Assembly: GCA_025201375.1 (NCBI GenBank)
Contig: JAIWZP010000043.1
Span: 62,001 to 126,000, forward strand
Reading direction: 5' to 3'
DNA from: Gongronella butleri
Lineage: Eukaryota; Mucoromycota; Mucoromycetes; Mucorales; Cunninghamellaceae
DNA: 64,000 bases
The stretch's first letter is position 1. Every line of letters begins with the position of its first letter. This document shows positions 1-9,800 of this stretch, piece after piece. Both the position numbers and the translations under genes were made by a program. The notes below the pieces were generated by a model. That model was not told where the DNA came from. It searched no databases and saw only the letters and a program-made list of their open reading frames with translations.

Positions 1-1770
1 GGGCAAATTCTAGGATGGGCTCACTCCTCCGTCCTCCCGGGCTCTCGTATATTTCAAAAACACATCGAATGCTCATAGAATGTCCATCAAGGCTAAAATT
101 GCAATGTTTCAACTTTTGCTTGCCGCGCCACGGTGTTAAAATAAAAACGGCTGAATTTGGCCCTCAAAAACTCATAGAATGTCCATTGAAGGTGGGTTTA
201 GAATGCTCGTCTAAACTCTCAAAGCAATCAAGCGCCTTCTCGCTCTATGAATGACATTGGCTAAATTTGCTTTTTATTGTCGCCTCTTGGGTAACCATTT
301 GCCTCGTCACATGTTAGCGCATGCGCCGGATGCTCTTTTTTCACGTTGCCTACTTGATAAACGCTCAAAGATCACAAATCCGACCGCTCTGGCGCCGGTA
401 ACGTTGAATCATTGCGCTTTAATGCTAAAATTGCTTTTACTTTTATTTCCCAGTCCTGCTACTGTATGATATCATACCGCATCCAACGTGCTCCAAGGCG
501 TACTAAGAATCTGATGACCGCATGTTGTGCCAATTAGAGATGGCGATCAGGTATGAGCGTGTCGTGAGCGTCATGACTTGACCCTTTTTACTGTGTTTTT
601 GGCCATTGGTCAATCAAATGACAACCAGCGATGAAATTCAATCGTTGGGCCATCAATTCCGAGCCCTCTCGTTCTAATAAGCCTATATTTTCAGCATTGC
701 AACCACTGGATGACTTACAATGACATTTTTCAAAAATCACTGATTTTCCAAGGCGTAGAGTCGATGGCATAAACATCGTCATCAGATCACCTTACCATCC
801 ACACACAACATCAACCACGCTTGTTCACCGATAAAAAAAAAAAAGAAATAATAAAAACGCGACGTCTATTAACAGGTATTGGCGAACAAAGCGTTTAAGG
901 CCAAGTTTTCAACACGAGGCTATTGTATCTCGACCAAAATTGGTCGAGCGCCCTTAAAGGCATCTCATCGGAAAGAGCACGACCCGATGCATTCGTTTTG
1001 ATTGATGATCGCTTGTAGTAGTCGAGTTTTGGCAACCCCGGCATGAGGGTTGTGTTCGGCAGCATTTGTGGATACGTGATGAGTCGCGCTACATAGATCG
1101 TGGCCGCCGTCTTCCTGCATCGATCAGGTGCATGTGGACCGTGCCTTCTTGGCGTCGGCGAGCTGTGCGGTTGTAGGTACAGTAGTTAAAAAAAAGATGC
1201 CGCAGGTGGTAACGTATTCAAAAATCGCAAAATATAGCATGCTGCAATTTGTGGACGACTTTACATTGCATATTAGTGCTTACAGATCATCGTTTTTGTG
1301 GAATGAGATGAATTGATCAAATTGTCAGTGTCGACAGGGTTCGATTTACTGGCAAACAGCTCTGCATCGAGTCTTGTTCATCCTTTCCGTTCATTTTTTC
1401 TTTACATTCGCAACCGGACCTCCGATTCTGCTCCAAATAGTACCAAATGTCACACATTCGCTTATTATTGCCATCAATAACAAGCAAAACGTGTTTTCCA
1501 AGCCCAATGACCTGTGATTGCAGGGAAAGGCAAAATTGAAAACCTTTGCAAAAGTGTGCCTGTACCTTCCTTTTTAGGCAAGTCGACGCGACTCTCTTTG
1601 AGAGGAAATTGCTTGCTGGGGTCTCGGACCTCCAAATTTTGGCCCTAAATTTTAGCAAAACGCGTGTTGGACTCGTGTGCATCAAGTTGAATGCTTAAAA
1701 TACGTAAAACTCTCGAAAAAATATTTTTAGAAGGCCTGTAGAGAATGGGCCGATTTCCCTTTCATTAAAT
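1..1770. other. Gene-free, repeat-rich stretch
   Basis: I see no convincing gene here. The open frames are short, have no recognisable domain and lack good splice-site patterns. Positions 170-473 carry a diverged copy of a repeat that recurs inverted at 9085-9400. The rest (474-1770) is AT-rich non-coding sequence ending at a tRNA gene. Confidence 0.6.
170..473 (-). repeat. Dispersed repeat A, left copy
   Basis: The reverse complement of this segment aligns by eye with 9085-9400 over about 300 bases. Shared blocks include TAAAAGCAATTTTAGCATT, ACGAGGCAAATGGT, CATCAAGTAGGCA and a TAGAATGCTCG-type stretch. Identity is clearly below 90% and small indels are scattered, so this is an old element. 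No transposase frame or terminal inverted repeat is visible. Confidence 0.7.
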
Positions 1771-1844
1771 GGTTCCGTGGTGTAGTTGGTTATCACGTCT
1801 GTCTAACACACAGACGGCCTCCGGTTCGAATCCGGACGGAACCA
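1771..1844 (+). tRNA. tRNA-Val (anticodon AAC)
   Basis: The 74-nt sequence folds as a cloverleaf. The acceptor arms GGTTCCG and CGGAACC pair, with discriminator A. The anticodon stem TCTGT/ACAGA encloses the 7-nt loop CTAACAC, which places anticodon AAC (valine, read as IAC after editing). The A box (TGGTGTAGTTGG) and B box (GGTTCGAATCC at 1823-1833) are canonical. CCA is not encoded, as expected for a nuclear eukaryotic gene. There is no intron. Confidence 0.96.
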
Positions 1845-1847
1845 TTC

Positions 1848-1855
1848 TTTTTTTT
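1848..1855 (+). terminator. Pol III terminator of tRNA-Val
   Basis: A run of eight T residues begins four bases after the discriminator base of the tRNA. This is the standard RNA polymerase III termination signal. Confidence 0.85.
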
Positions 1856-2383
1856 GGTTTTTTTGCTCATTTTGTTTTAAAATTGGGCATAATTTGCCTT
1901 GCGTAAAAGCTGTCATTAAGCCATGGCTTTCAATTTTGCTGCCTGGACAAGGTGATCGATAGCTTCAGGGTAGAGAATGAGCCTTTTCAATCTTAAATCG
2001 AGATGAAGTTTATTTTGCGCACATCATTCAGCAACCTCGGGGCCATCCATGGGTTCATTGGAGAGCCCGGATGCTACTCTTTCTTTTGCGCCATTCAGCG
2101 ACACCATTGGGCATTTCGTCTTGGAGCTGCTTCGTTTTGAAACCAAAAAAGATCGATTTTGATCTTTTTCATCTGCTCAAGGGCATCCGCGTGCCGTTGC
2201 ATCCCTTGTCAACGTAGTGCCCTATCATAAGGACCAAGGCGTTGAGAAGAAAAAAAATTGCAAGGAAGAGGCCGGGACCGAAAAACGAAAAAAGCAAAGC
2301 GAGACGCGCTTTTTGGCTACTGTATTAAATCGGGCGCGGAGTGGCAAATTTGGATTTTTTGCGTTTCTTTTCTGCTTTGCCTC
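1856..2383. other. Intergenic upstream of FANCL
   Basis: About 530 bases with no coding support. An open frame runs into FANCL from upstream, but its first ATG is at 2384, so the rest is presumed promoter and 5' leader. I see no clear TATA box. Confidence 0.5.
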
Positions 2384-3871
2384 ATGTCGTTTTTGCATGC
2401 TTTTCCGTACATGGCGCCTGCCGATGAGCGAGGGCTATTGTATCGAGGATTTATCACGCTCCTTGTAAGTGCGACGTCGTGCGACGCATAGTGTTGGGGA
2501 GCGAGTGGGTGACAACTAGTATCGAATTGATCTTTATGTCTTTTTTTTCTTTGTTCTGGTAGGGGCAAGAGCATTATCTGGAGGTACAGCTGCCAAGCCG
2601 GCAGCAGTCATTTGCGCTTTACGGGAGCCCAGAGCTGAAAGCACTGTTGCAGCCGCACGAAAAGGCATTGGAGACGCGACTCGCGCAGAGCCAAGATATC
2701 GCATGGTGCCTGAACGATCTCAAGTCGCTCCTTGTAAGCCAATTGGCCCCCCTTTTGCTCTTTTTGTTCCTCTGACTCAATCGATCTCTGTCTTTCGCTT
2801 TTTCTTTCTTTCTTTTATAGGAGCAGGGTGAAAAGGACAAAATAGCAACAACAAGCGACCGTGAAGCGACAAAGGGGGTGTCGGCGCAGAAATGGAAGCA
2901 GGTTTATTCGGAATTGTCGGTCATTGGGTTCGACAAGGTGCACGAGATGAGTGACGCACTTGACGCGTTTGTGTTTCGGTATACGGACGAGAAAGGGCGC
3001 GCGCACGATATTCAAGCGCGTCTCACGGCCATGTACCCCTTGCATCCACCGGTCATGACGCTCGACCTGCCGGCAACAGCCACAATTGGCCAGCTACTGG
3101 CATCTGCGTCTTCCGACGCGTCCAATGACGCGTCCATGCTGCTTGTCGCGCGGCTACAGGACGCATACGTGCAAATTGAGCAATTGAGCGCGTTTTTCGA
3201 CGCGATGGACGATGTTGACGCGCATGCAAGGGTGCTTGCGCCTGTGCCAGTGAAGCGCGCAGACGTGTGGCGGCGCCTCGCGCTTGGCAACCATTGCTCG
3301 GTCCAGGTGCACGTCGATCCATCGCATCCGACAGCACGACCCGCGCAAACCCAATTTTTTGGCCACGAGAAGCACCTGAAGCCGTTTCAAACGGCCTGGA
3401 GCGCGTACACTTGGAACCCGGACGCGTCGCTCTTTGCCAATCTGTCTGCGGCGCTGCCCACCATTGTATCATCGTCGGCCAATGCACCCGGTGGTCGCCG
3501 CACGGACGAGCAGGACGAGATGGCCTGCGCCATTTGCTTTGCTTACACGCTCGCCGGCTCCAACGACGTTCCCACTGAAATCTGCAACAACCCGCATTGC
3601 AATCGTGGCTTCCACTCATCATGCATTGTCGAGGTAACCCCCCCAAAAAAATGGAGAAAAAAAAAGAGAGCTCACCTTCATTTTTAGTGGCTCCAATCCA
3701 ATCCTGGGACGACCATGAGTTTCAATATTCTGTTTGGCCAATGCCCGTATTGCAGTGAGGTGAGAAAGTGCATCCATTTTTTTTTTTTTTTACAAAAAGG
3801 GGTCGATTTTTAACTCATTCTTTTTTTTTTTTTTTTTTAATCAGAAAATCACGGTGAAAGCGCGTATCTAG
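2384..3871 (+). CDS. FANCL: FANCL-type E3 ubiquitin ligase
   Basis: Five exons (2384-2464, 2563-2733, 2821-3633, 3688-3759, 3845-3871) give a protein of about 387 residues, close to human FANCL. FANCL is the RING subunit that monoubiquitinates FANCD2/FANCI in interstrand-crosslink repair. The N-terminus has the ELF-type opening (LLYRGFITLL), the middle matches the UBC-RWD region, and the C-terminus is the PHD-like RING. That RING starts CAICFAYTL, continues CNNPHC and FHSSC, and ends GQCPYCSEKITVK. All zinc ligands are present and the RING is split over three exons. The start at 2384 is the first ATG in frame with the ELF motif. The stop overlaps that of the convergent arrestin-like gene. FANCL is absent from yeast but known in some basal fungi. 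Family assignment is strong; activity is inferred. Confidence 0.9.
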
Positions 3872-5124
3872 CAACACGAGATTTGATCATAAGATGGCAA
3901 TGCTGGTTGGCGAGGTAAGCAGACGTGCCAGGGCGCGACCGAGGCACTAGAGGAGGCGGATGATGATGGCTGATTTCCGTTTTTCTCGTTTTTCTCGTTT
4001 TCCTGGTAGGATGGCAGGATGGTGAGCAAGTTGTCGTGGCCAATGGCGTGCAGAAGGTCAAAGGGGCACTCAAAGGTGAGCATGCGGCGCGTGCGTTGGA
4101 TGAATTTGCCGGATTGCTCTGGGAAATTGATGACAACGTGGATCATCAGGGCGTGCTCGACATGGACGGGCCCATTGGGGTCCTTGAAACTGGGTATAAG
4201 CCAACTGGAAGGCGCGATTTGCTTCTTTTTGTCGTTTTCGTCATTTTCCATTGTGGGGTCAGCGTGCAATTCGTTCCCTTCGGATGGCCAATCAAATTGA
4301 AAGTCGCAATCCCAAGGGATGCCGCCCTGGTGGACGGACGACAGGTAGCTGCGTGTCTGGCCCTTGCAGGGCAATCGAAGCTTGCGATAGGTGATTTTGC
4401 TGGCGTACATGCATCGCTGTGTAAGCTCGACGACGACTTTGGCGACTTTGAGCCTTTCGCAATGAGGGGCCATGCTGACGTGGACGTGCAAGGGTACGCC
4501 AATGGGCGCCATGCGGCGGTCGACAAGCACGTGGAACGAGCACCACTCGGTGCTCTGCTTTTGCGAGTCAATAGTGGCCATCATATTGTCGATCCAGAAA
4601 TCGTCGTAGGATGGTAATTGCACCAGATGTACCGCCTGCGACGCGCACTGGACCATGGTCTTTTGGTCATTCACCCATTGATACTCGAGACCGGCTTGGA
4701 GATCATAGGCAACACGCATCTGTGGGCCAGCCACCGTGGATGGAAGCGTGCTGCTCGCCTTGAGCGGCATATCAAATGTGAATGTGTGTGTCCCTGGCGG
4801 CAGGACTAGCTGTGTGCCACCATCTTGGTCATACAAGTGCTGATGCTGGTGCCCAAAATGATGATGGTCATGATGGTTTCCCCTTTCATCGTCGTAAAAT
4901 AAAAGATGACCTGCAAAAGTGATGGACAGCCGCTTGACCACGACAGCCACATCGAATTGCACGACAATGGAACCACGCACCACCGCGGGCATCGGGTTGT
5001 AGATCGACAGCATCGGCTCCAACAGCTGAACATACACATTTTTCGTCTTTTTTGCCGCTTTGCCCGCCGTCATTGCTTTGCGCGGCCCAAGCAGCGACCA
5101 TGTCCTCTTGCCTTTGAACACCAT
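3868..5124 (-). CDS. Arrestin-like (alpha-arrestin family) protein
   Basis: An intronless frame of 418 codons starts at the ATG at 5124; a frame extension upstream has no ATG. The first ~180 residues resemble an arrestin N-domain (LSITFAGHLLFYDDE, and LPPGTHTFTFDMPL, the strand that commonly precedes the alpha-arrestin core). A C-domain follows (RRMAPIGVPLHVHV, then HALMIHVVINFP). The tail holds LPSYDQ, typical of the C-terminal end of the arrestin core in fungi. A His-rich loop lies near residues 85-100. Alpha-arrestins link Rsp5/Nedd4 ligases to membrane transporters, but I see no clean PPxY motif, so a ubiquitin adaptor role is uncertain. It is the only long intronless gene in the window. 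Confidence 0.78.
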   Translation of the reverse strand: MVFKGKRTWSLLGPRKAMTAGKAAKKTKNVYVQLLEPMLSIYNPMPAVVRGSIVVQFDVAVVVKRLSITFAGHLLFYDDERGNHHDHHHFGHQHQHLYDQDGGTQLVLPPGTHTFTFDMPLKASSTLPSTVAGPQMRVAYDLQAGLEYQWVNDQKTMVQCASQAVHLVQLPSYDDFWIDNMMATIDSQKQSTEWCSFHVLVDRRMAPIGVPLHVHVSMAPHCERLKVAKVVVELTQRCMYASKITYRKLRLPCKGQTRSYLSSVHQGGIPWDCDFQFDWPSEGNELHADPTMENDENDKKKQIAPSSWLIPSFKDPNGPVHVEHALMIHVVINFPEQSGKFIQRTRRMLTFECPFDLLHAIGHDNLLTILPSYQENEKNEKNGNQPSSSASSSASVAPWHVCLPRQPALPSYDQISCC

Positions 5125-5401
5125 CCGCCAAATAAATAAAATCAAGAATAAGAAGAAAAAGGGGCCCCTTTATTACTAGGCCGAGTCGATGCAAAAACAA
5201 AAAGCAAAAAAAAAAAAGAAACAAAAGGGGAAAAAAAAGGGGAGTTGGGCAAAAAATGGATGAGAAAAATAGCAAGGGGGGCGGGGCCTGATCGTCCACG
5301 CGGTTTAGATTACTGAGGCAATTTTGTCGACAATCCCAGGAACGGATGATTCCCCTTCGTTGCACCAACCAGGACGCACCGGGCTCTGAAATCCTTGAAT
5401 C

Positions 5402-6188
5402 TTAGCGCCCTGCCGCGGCATGGTTCCCCGCCGCCACGGCTCCGCCCGCTGCACCATGCTCGTCATCCTTGAGCAGCTTGGCTTGCCGGAGAACAGCGGC
5501 CAGCTGGCCCTGTGCATGCATTACCTCCAATTCGGCCGCTCCACCGATCGATTCGCCATGCAAAAACACATTGGGGAATGTAAACCGGCCCGTGCGCTGC
5601 CCAAGAGCTTCCTTGACTTCGGCCGCATCGTCTAATTACAAAAAAAAGACATCAATTCAGAGCACCGACTCGCCTATTTTGCCGAAAACAGGCACTTAAT
5701 TATTTACCCATGAGATCGACTTCCACCACTTCGTACGGGTGCACCAAGGCGTAGGAATTGAGGATGGCTTTGGCCTTTTTGGAATACCTACAGTAGAAAA
5801 AATAAAACAGCCAAAATGAGCGATTTTTATGTTGCACAAAACGATCTGCACATTTTGAGGGGAGCTCATGGCTTGCTTTTTTTTTTTTTTTTTTTTTTTA
5901 CGGGCAATAGGTCTTTGAAAACACAAGCAGGCGGTGCGCCTGGATAAGCGAGTCGACGCGGTCCTTGGTCGAGTCGACAGCGGGTGGCGCGGCGCCGGCG
6001 CCTGGCGCGTCGATAGGGCCGTTTTGGTCCTTTTGGTCAAACACCGGTGCGTCCCTGGCCGTGAGCAGCTGTAGCACGCTCAGCCCGACCATCAGCACGA
6101 GTGCAAGGAACCCGAACCGCAGGTACCGCTTGCTGAACCACGGCTTTGGCGCGTCGTGCAAGTCCGACGCGTGTAAAGGCAACACCAT
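5402..6188 (-). CDS. Membrane-anchored monothiol glutaredoxin (Grx6/7 type)
   Basis: Three exons (6188-5902, 5787-5708, 5631-5402) encode about 198 residues. A short N-terminal cytosolic segment is followed by one hydrophobic helix (YLRFGFLALVLMVGLSVLQL, about residues 20-40), then a linker and a glutaredoxin domain. The active site is CPYS, with a single cysteine; its codons are split over the first intron. The glutathione-binding stretch TFPNVFLHGESIGGAAEL is complete. A type II anchor plus CPYS matches the yeast Golgi/ER glutaredoxins Grx6 and Grx7, which handle glutathione-dependent redox in the early secretory pathway. The C-terminal tail is Ala/Gly-rich. The family is well supported; the compartment is inferred from the anchor. 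Confidence 0.9.
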
Positions 6189-6365
6189 AAGAAAAAAAGC
6201 GATAAAAAAAACGAAAAAAGAAAACACGGTGGCATCCGCTCTTTTTCATGCCTCTTTGTCCCCATGCAAACGTGAATTAATTGAGACTCCGCATTCTCGC
6301 CTAAAAGACCACGAAAAAGTCTCTAGCATGCCCAATCTTTTTTATTCTAGTTTTTTTTTCTCGAT

Positions 6366-7742
6366 CTAAATGGGGACCATGACAATGGATTCACTGGTCA
6401 TGTCGGGGTGTTCAATGTGATTCTTTCCCTGGATCAATTGCAGCTCGCAGGCATGGACGTGTGCGGGGTCGGACGGCTTGCCGAGCAACGTTCGCTGCGC
6501 GCGCTTTTGCTGATGCAGCCACGTGAGCCTTGTGATGGCATTGACAGTGCACACGACCTTGAACACAGCCTGCGCAAGCGAATGTGGATAATCTTGCAAG
6601 CGTGCGACCGTCATGGCTGAGAAAAGATCGCCAGTCCCCGTGAAGTACCCCTTGTACGTCGGAAACGCGATCAATTGCTGTTCGATCGTGCCATCCAGGT
6701 GCCGCTGGCTCGTCATGCAATACAATTGCTGTCCTTCTTCCTGTTTGAGCGCGTAGCTCGCGTCAGACGGGCGCAATGCCTCGGGCGCCTCACCATCGGG
6801 CAGCGTCAGCGTCGTAATTACAATGCGCGCCACGCCATCGTCGTGCAGCTTGTTGGCGGCCTGCTTGGCCGACTCGAGCCCAGAGATCTTGATCCCTGAG
6901 AGCGTTCTTTCGTATCGAAATAAAAAAAAATAGGTCAATTTGCTGAAAAAAGCAGGAAAAAAGGCAAAAAAAAAAAAGCCGTGACGCGCTTACTCTGCTT
7001 CGAATTGATTGGGCGTGATGACATCAGCGACGGACAAAATGTCGCGATACAGGGGCACAACCTCTGGCGACACGTACAGCTTGCCATTGTCGCCCATCAC
7101 AGGGTCGCACACTGCCAAAAGATAAAAAAATAAAAAAAATAAAAAATGAGCCTAATTGGCACCCAGCGAGCTCGTTTGGTGGTGCTGGTGCTGACCATAG
7201 ACAAGGCCGGGTATCTTTGCCTTGAGCTTCTTGACTTGGCTCTCAATGACTTTGAGAATGCTGACATTGCCAATGTAGCCGGTCAGCACATGAGTGTATT
7301 GATCATCAAGACCATTGTTCTCCAGACCGTCAAACAGATGATGCACTTGCTCAGCATCAAGTCGTCCACCAGTCCATGAAGGATAACCTTGAAACAGAGC
7401 AGAAAAATGAGGTCAGCAAGCTTAATTTCCTTTATTCCCCTTGCAATTTACCAGTGTGATTGGAGAATTGTACCGTGTTCAGCACGTCAACGTCGTAGCC
7501 AAGCGTTTGAAGTGGAAAAGCGGCCGCCTTGTTGCCTAAAAGAGAGGGTGAGCTCCAATTTAAAAGCTGTCAGTGCGCCCGTACCGCAGTAGCCAGACAC
7601 CTAAAGTGCCAAAAAAATAAAAAAAAAGAGGAAAAAGCGCGTGAGACAAGCAATTCGTCAAACGTCGGCGCTTACGTACCATGTGCGACTGAATACTCAA
7701 GACGCGGTAACGCTCGGGCTCGTGTTCGCTATCGGGATGCAT
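6366..7742 (-). CDS. Pyridoxal kinase
   Basis: Six exons (7742-7680, 7600-7585, 7535-7452, 7387-7196, 7111-6994, 6906-6366) encode about 337 residues. The enzyme phosphorylates pyridoxal, pyridoxamine and pyridoxine with ATP to make PLP and its relatives. Diagnostic stretches are [72 protein letters not shown] and [11 protein letters not shown]; the last carries the catalytic Asp of the ribokinase fold. Exon 2 is only 16 nt and supplies the conserved VSGYCG segment. The start ATG at 7742 lies 146 bp from the start of the divergent 5-formyl-THF cyclo-ligase gene. Yeast names for homologues are BUD16/BUD17. Confidence 0.95.
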
Positions 7743-7888
7743 GGCAAAATGGGTGCAAAAAGGTCAAGAAGGCGAAAGAGAGACAATGAAAATGGCGGGG
7801 CTTGAAACGAGATAAATATCATGCGCGCCGGGCTTCGTTGTGCACCTTTTTCTTGCCCTTTTCATTTTTTTTCACTTTTTGTTTTTTA
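7743..7888. promoter_or_regulatory. Shared divergent promoter, pyridoxal kinase / MTHFS
   Basis: Only 146 bp separate the two start codons on opposite strands, so 5' leaders and promoter elements of both genes must fit here. The MTHFS side ends in a T-rich stretch just before its ATG. I see no clear TATA box. Confidence 0.6.
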
Positions 7889-8916
7889 ATGTCGGCTACC
7901 AGTATCAAGCTGCTGAAACGAGCGTTGCGCAAGGACGTGGCAGAAAAGCTCAAAGGGGTCACCAATATTGACGCCCAGTGTAAAAGCCCAGGTTTGAAAT
8001 TTTCAAGCGTTTTTCTCACTATTTTTTTTTCGTTTTTGGCACAGCTGATCAAGTTTTCCAGCGTCTGCAGCAATTGGAAGAATTCCAGCAGTGCCGCAAC
8101 GTCAGTGTGTATGTTAGCATGCCTACACAGGAGATCAACACGCGTAGTATCATCCAGCACATCTTGGAAGCCGGTAAAATTCAAATTGTGTGCGACATGA
8201 TTGGCGAATGGCTTGCCATTGACACCCATTTTTATGATCCCTGTTTGCAGGCAAGGCTTGCTATATCCCTCGGTGTACCAAGGACACCATGGACATGGTG
8301 CGCGTGGCGTCGTGGGACGATTATCTTGCGCTGCCGCGCAACAAATGGGACATCCCTGAGCCGCCCTTGGATCAACCGCGCGAAAATGGTAATTTTTAAA
8401 AGGTTGCCACAACAACGTCACCCCTCGGATATCCATTGGGCAGCCGATTGTCTTGTTGGTTGGCATTTCAACTTTTTTTTTCTATTTTAGCGCTTGATAA
8501 GGATGGTCTGGACCTGATGCTGGTCCCCGGCGTCGCCTTTGATACACAAAAACAACGCATTGGCCACGGCAAGGGTTATTACGATCGCTATCTGCTAAAG
8601 TACGCGGCGTGGGCCGAGCAGCACAGCAAGCCGCCCTTGAAAACAGGTAAAAACGCGATTTCAAAATGATTCGACGCGTTTTCATGCGAATGGACGCATG
8701 TTTGTGTGCCTTGACGGACTTGCGCGCGATGGGGCGAGGTGTAGGCGCGCTTTGACGCGCTTTTGACACGCGTTTGACGCGTCTGACTTGATTTTTTTGT
8801 TTTACATAGCGGCGCTGGCGCTGCAGGAGCAGATCTTGGACGTTGGCGTGATTCCCCTGGAGGAGACAGACCAGACGCTTGATTACATTGTGACGCCATC
8901 GCAGTTGATTCAGTGA
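7889..8916 (+). CDS. 5-formyltetrahydrofolate cyclo-ligase
   Basis: Five exons (7889-7991, 8045-8173, 8251-8388, 8491-8646, 8810-8916) encode about 210 residues, the usual size. The enzyme (MTHFS; yeast Fau1) uses ATP to convert 5-formyl-THF to 5,10-methenyl-THF. Evidence is the N-terminal [15 protein letters not shown], the [16 protein letters not shown] segment, the ACYIPRC junction, [11 protein letters not shown], and the ATP/folate loop [13 protein letters not shown] near residue 145. The C-terminus ([17 protein letters not shown]) is typical. All four introns are phase 1. Intron 4 is filled with repeated GACGCG-like words. There is no targeting signal, so it is probably cytosolic. Confidence 0.95.
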
Positions 8917-9084
8917 AAATGTTGCTGGTGATATTGTACTTTTTTTTTTTTTGCTATTTATTTCCAGTTTGTCGGCACTGGACCACGCAATGCGACCGCT
9001 CTGGTGTTGTGACTGTGCAGACTATTTGTGCGAGAAAATAAAAGCAGGACGATCAAATGGCGAATAGATGGAGCACGTTTGACG

Positions 9085-9400
9085 TAGTACCTACTGTAGC
9101 AGCACTGGAAAATAAATGTAAAAGCAATTTTAGCATTTAAACGCAACGATTCAACGTTGCCGGTGCCAGAGCGGTCAGATATGTGGCCTTTTGAGAGTTC
9201 ATCAAGTAGGCAGTGTGAAAAAAAGGGCATCCTACGCATGCGCCAACGTATGACGAGGCAAATGGTGGCCCAAGTGGCCTCAATAAAAAACAAATTCAGC
9301 CATTGTCATTCAAAGAGCGAGGCAAGGGCAGCAAAAACGGACGCTTGTTTGAAAGTTTAGGCGAGTATTCTAAGCGCGTTCAATGGTGGGCATTCTATCC
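9085..9400 (+). repeat. Dispersed repeat A, right copy
   Basis: This is the inverted partner of 170-473, about 8.9 kb away. Matching words include GTAAAAGCAATTTTAGCATT, CAACGTTGCCGGTGCCAGAG and GACGAGGCAAATGGT. The two copies are diverged and show no coding potential. Confidence 0.7.
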
Positions 9401-9471
9401 CACCAATCTCTCTAATGGTGCTTGTGCGCGCGCACCAACGTATTTACACTTATCTGCGGTCGCTAATGGCC

Positions 9472-9800
9472 TTTTGAAATTTTCAATTTCTCGATTTTGG
9501 CATAGTGCCGGCCAGCATAAATGGCAACTTCAAAGAATTTGCGATGTCCAAGAGACCTCTTCTGGGATCCCATAAGTGAAATTCTGAAATTTCCAATTTC
9601 TAGAATTTGGCACAGAGCTGGACAGCATAAAAGACAACTTGGAAGAATTTGTAGCCTAAGAGGCCTTTTCCGGAATCCGGAAATGATTATATTCATACAA
9701 GGAGCGGTACGGAACATCGAAATTCAGCTGTTTTCGATTTTAAAGCGCGGTGTGGCCAGCAAAAATTGGTATTCGACAAGATTTGTTGAGCCAAAGAAAT
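9472..9800 (+). repeat. Tandem ~120-bp repeat, about 2.7 units
   Basis: Units begin at about 9472, 9592 and 9718. The first two share TGAAATTTTC/TCCAATTTCT, TTTGGCA.AG.GC.GG.CAGCATAAA, AACTT.AAGAATTTG and AAGAG.CCT.TTC.GG. The third is shorter and more diverged (CGAAATTCAGCTG, then TGGCCAGCAAAAATTGG). The repeats are not open in a shared frame. Confidence 0.65.

Noticed and set aside
3053..3646. 197-codon minus-strand frame opposite FANCL
   Set aside because: It is antisense to the well-supported FANCL coding exon and shows no domain; GC-rich codons on one strand create frames on the other.
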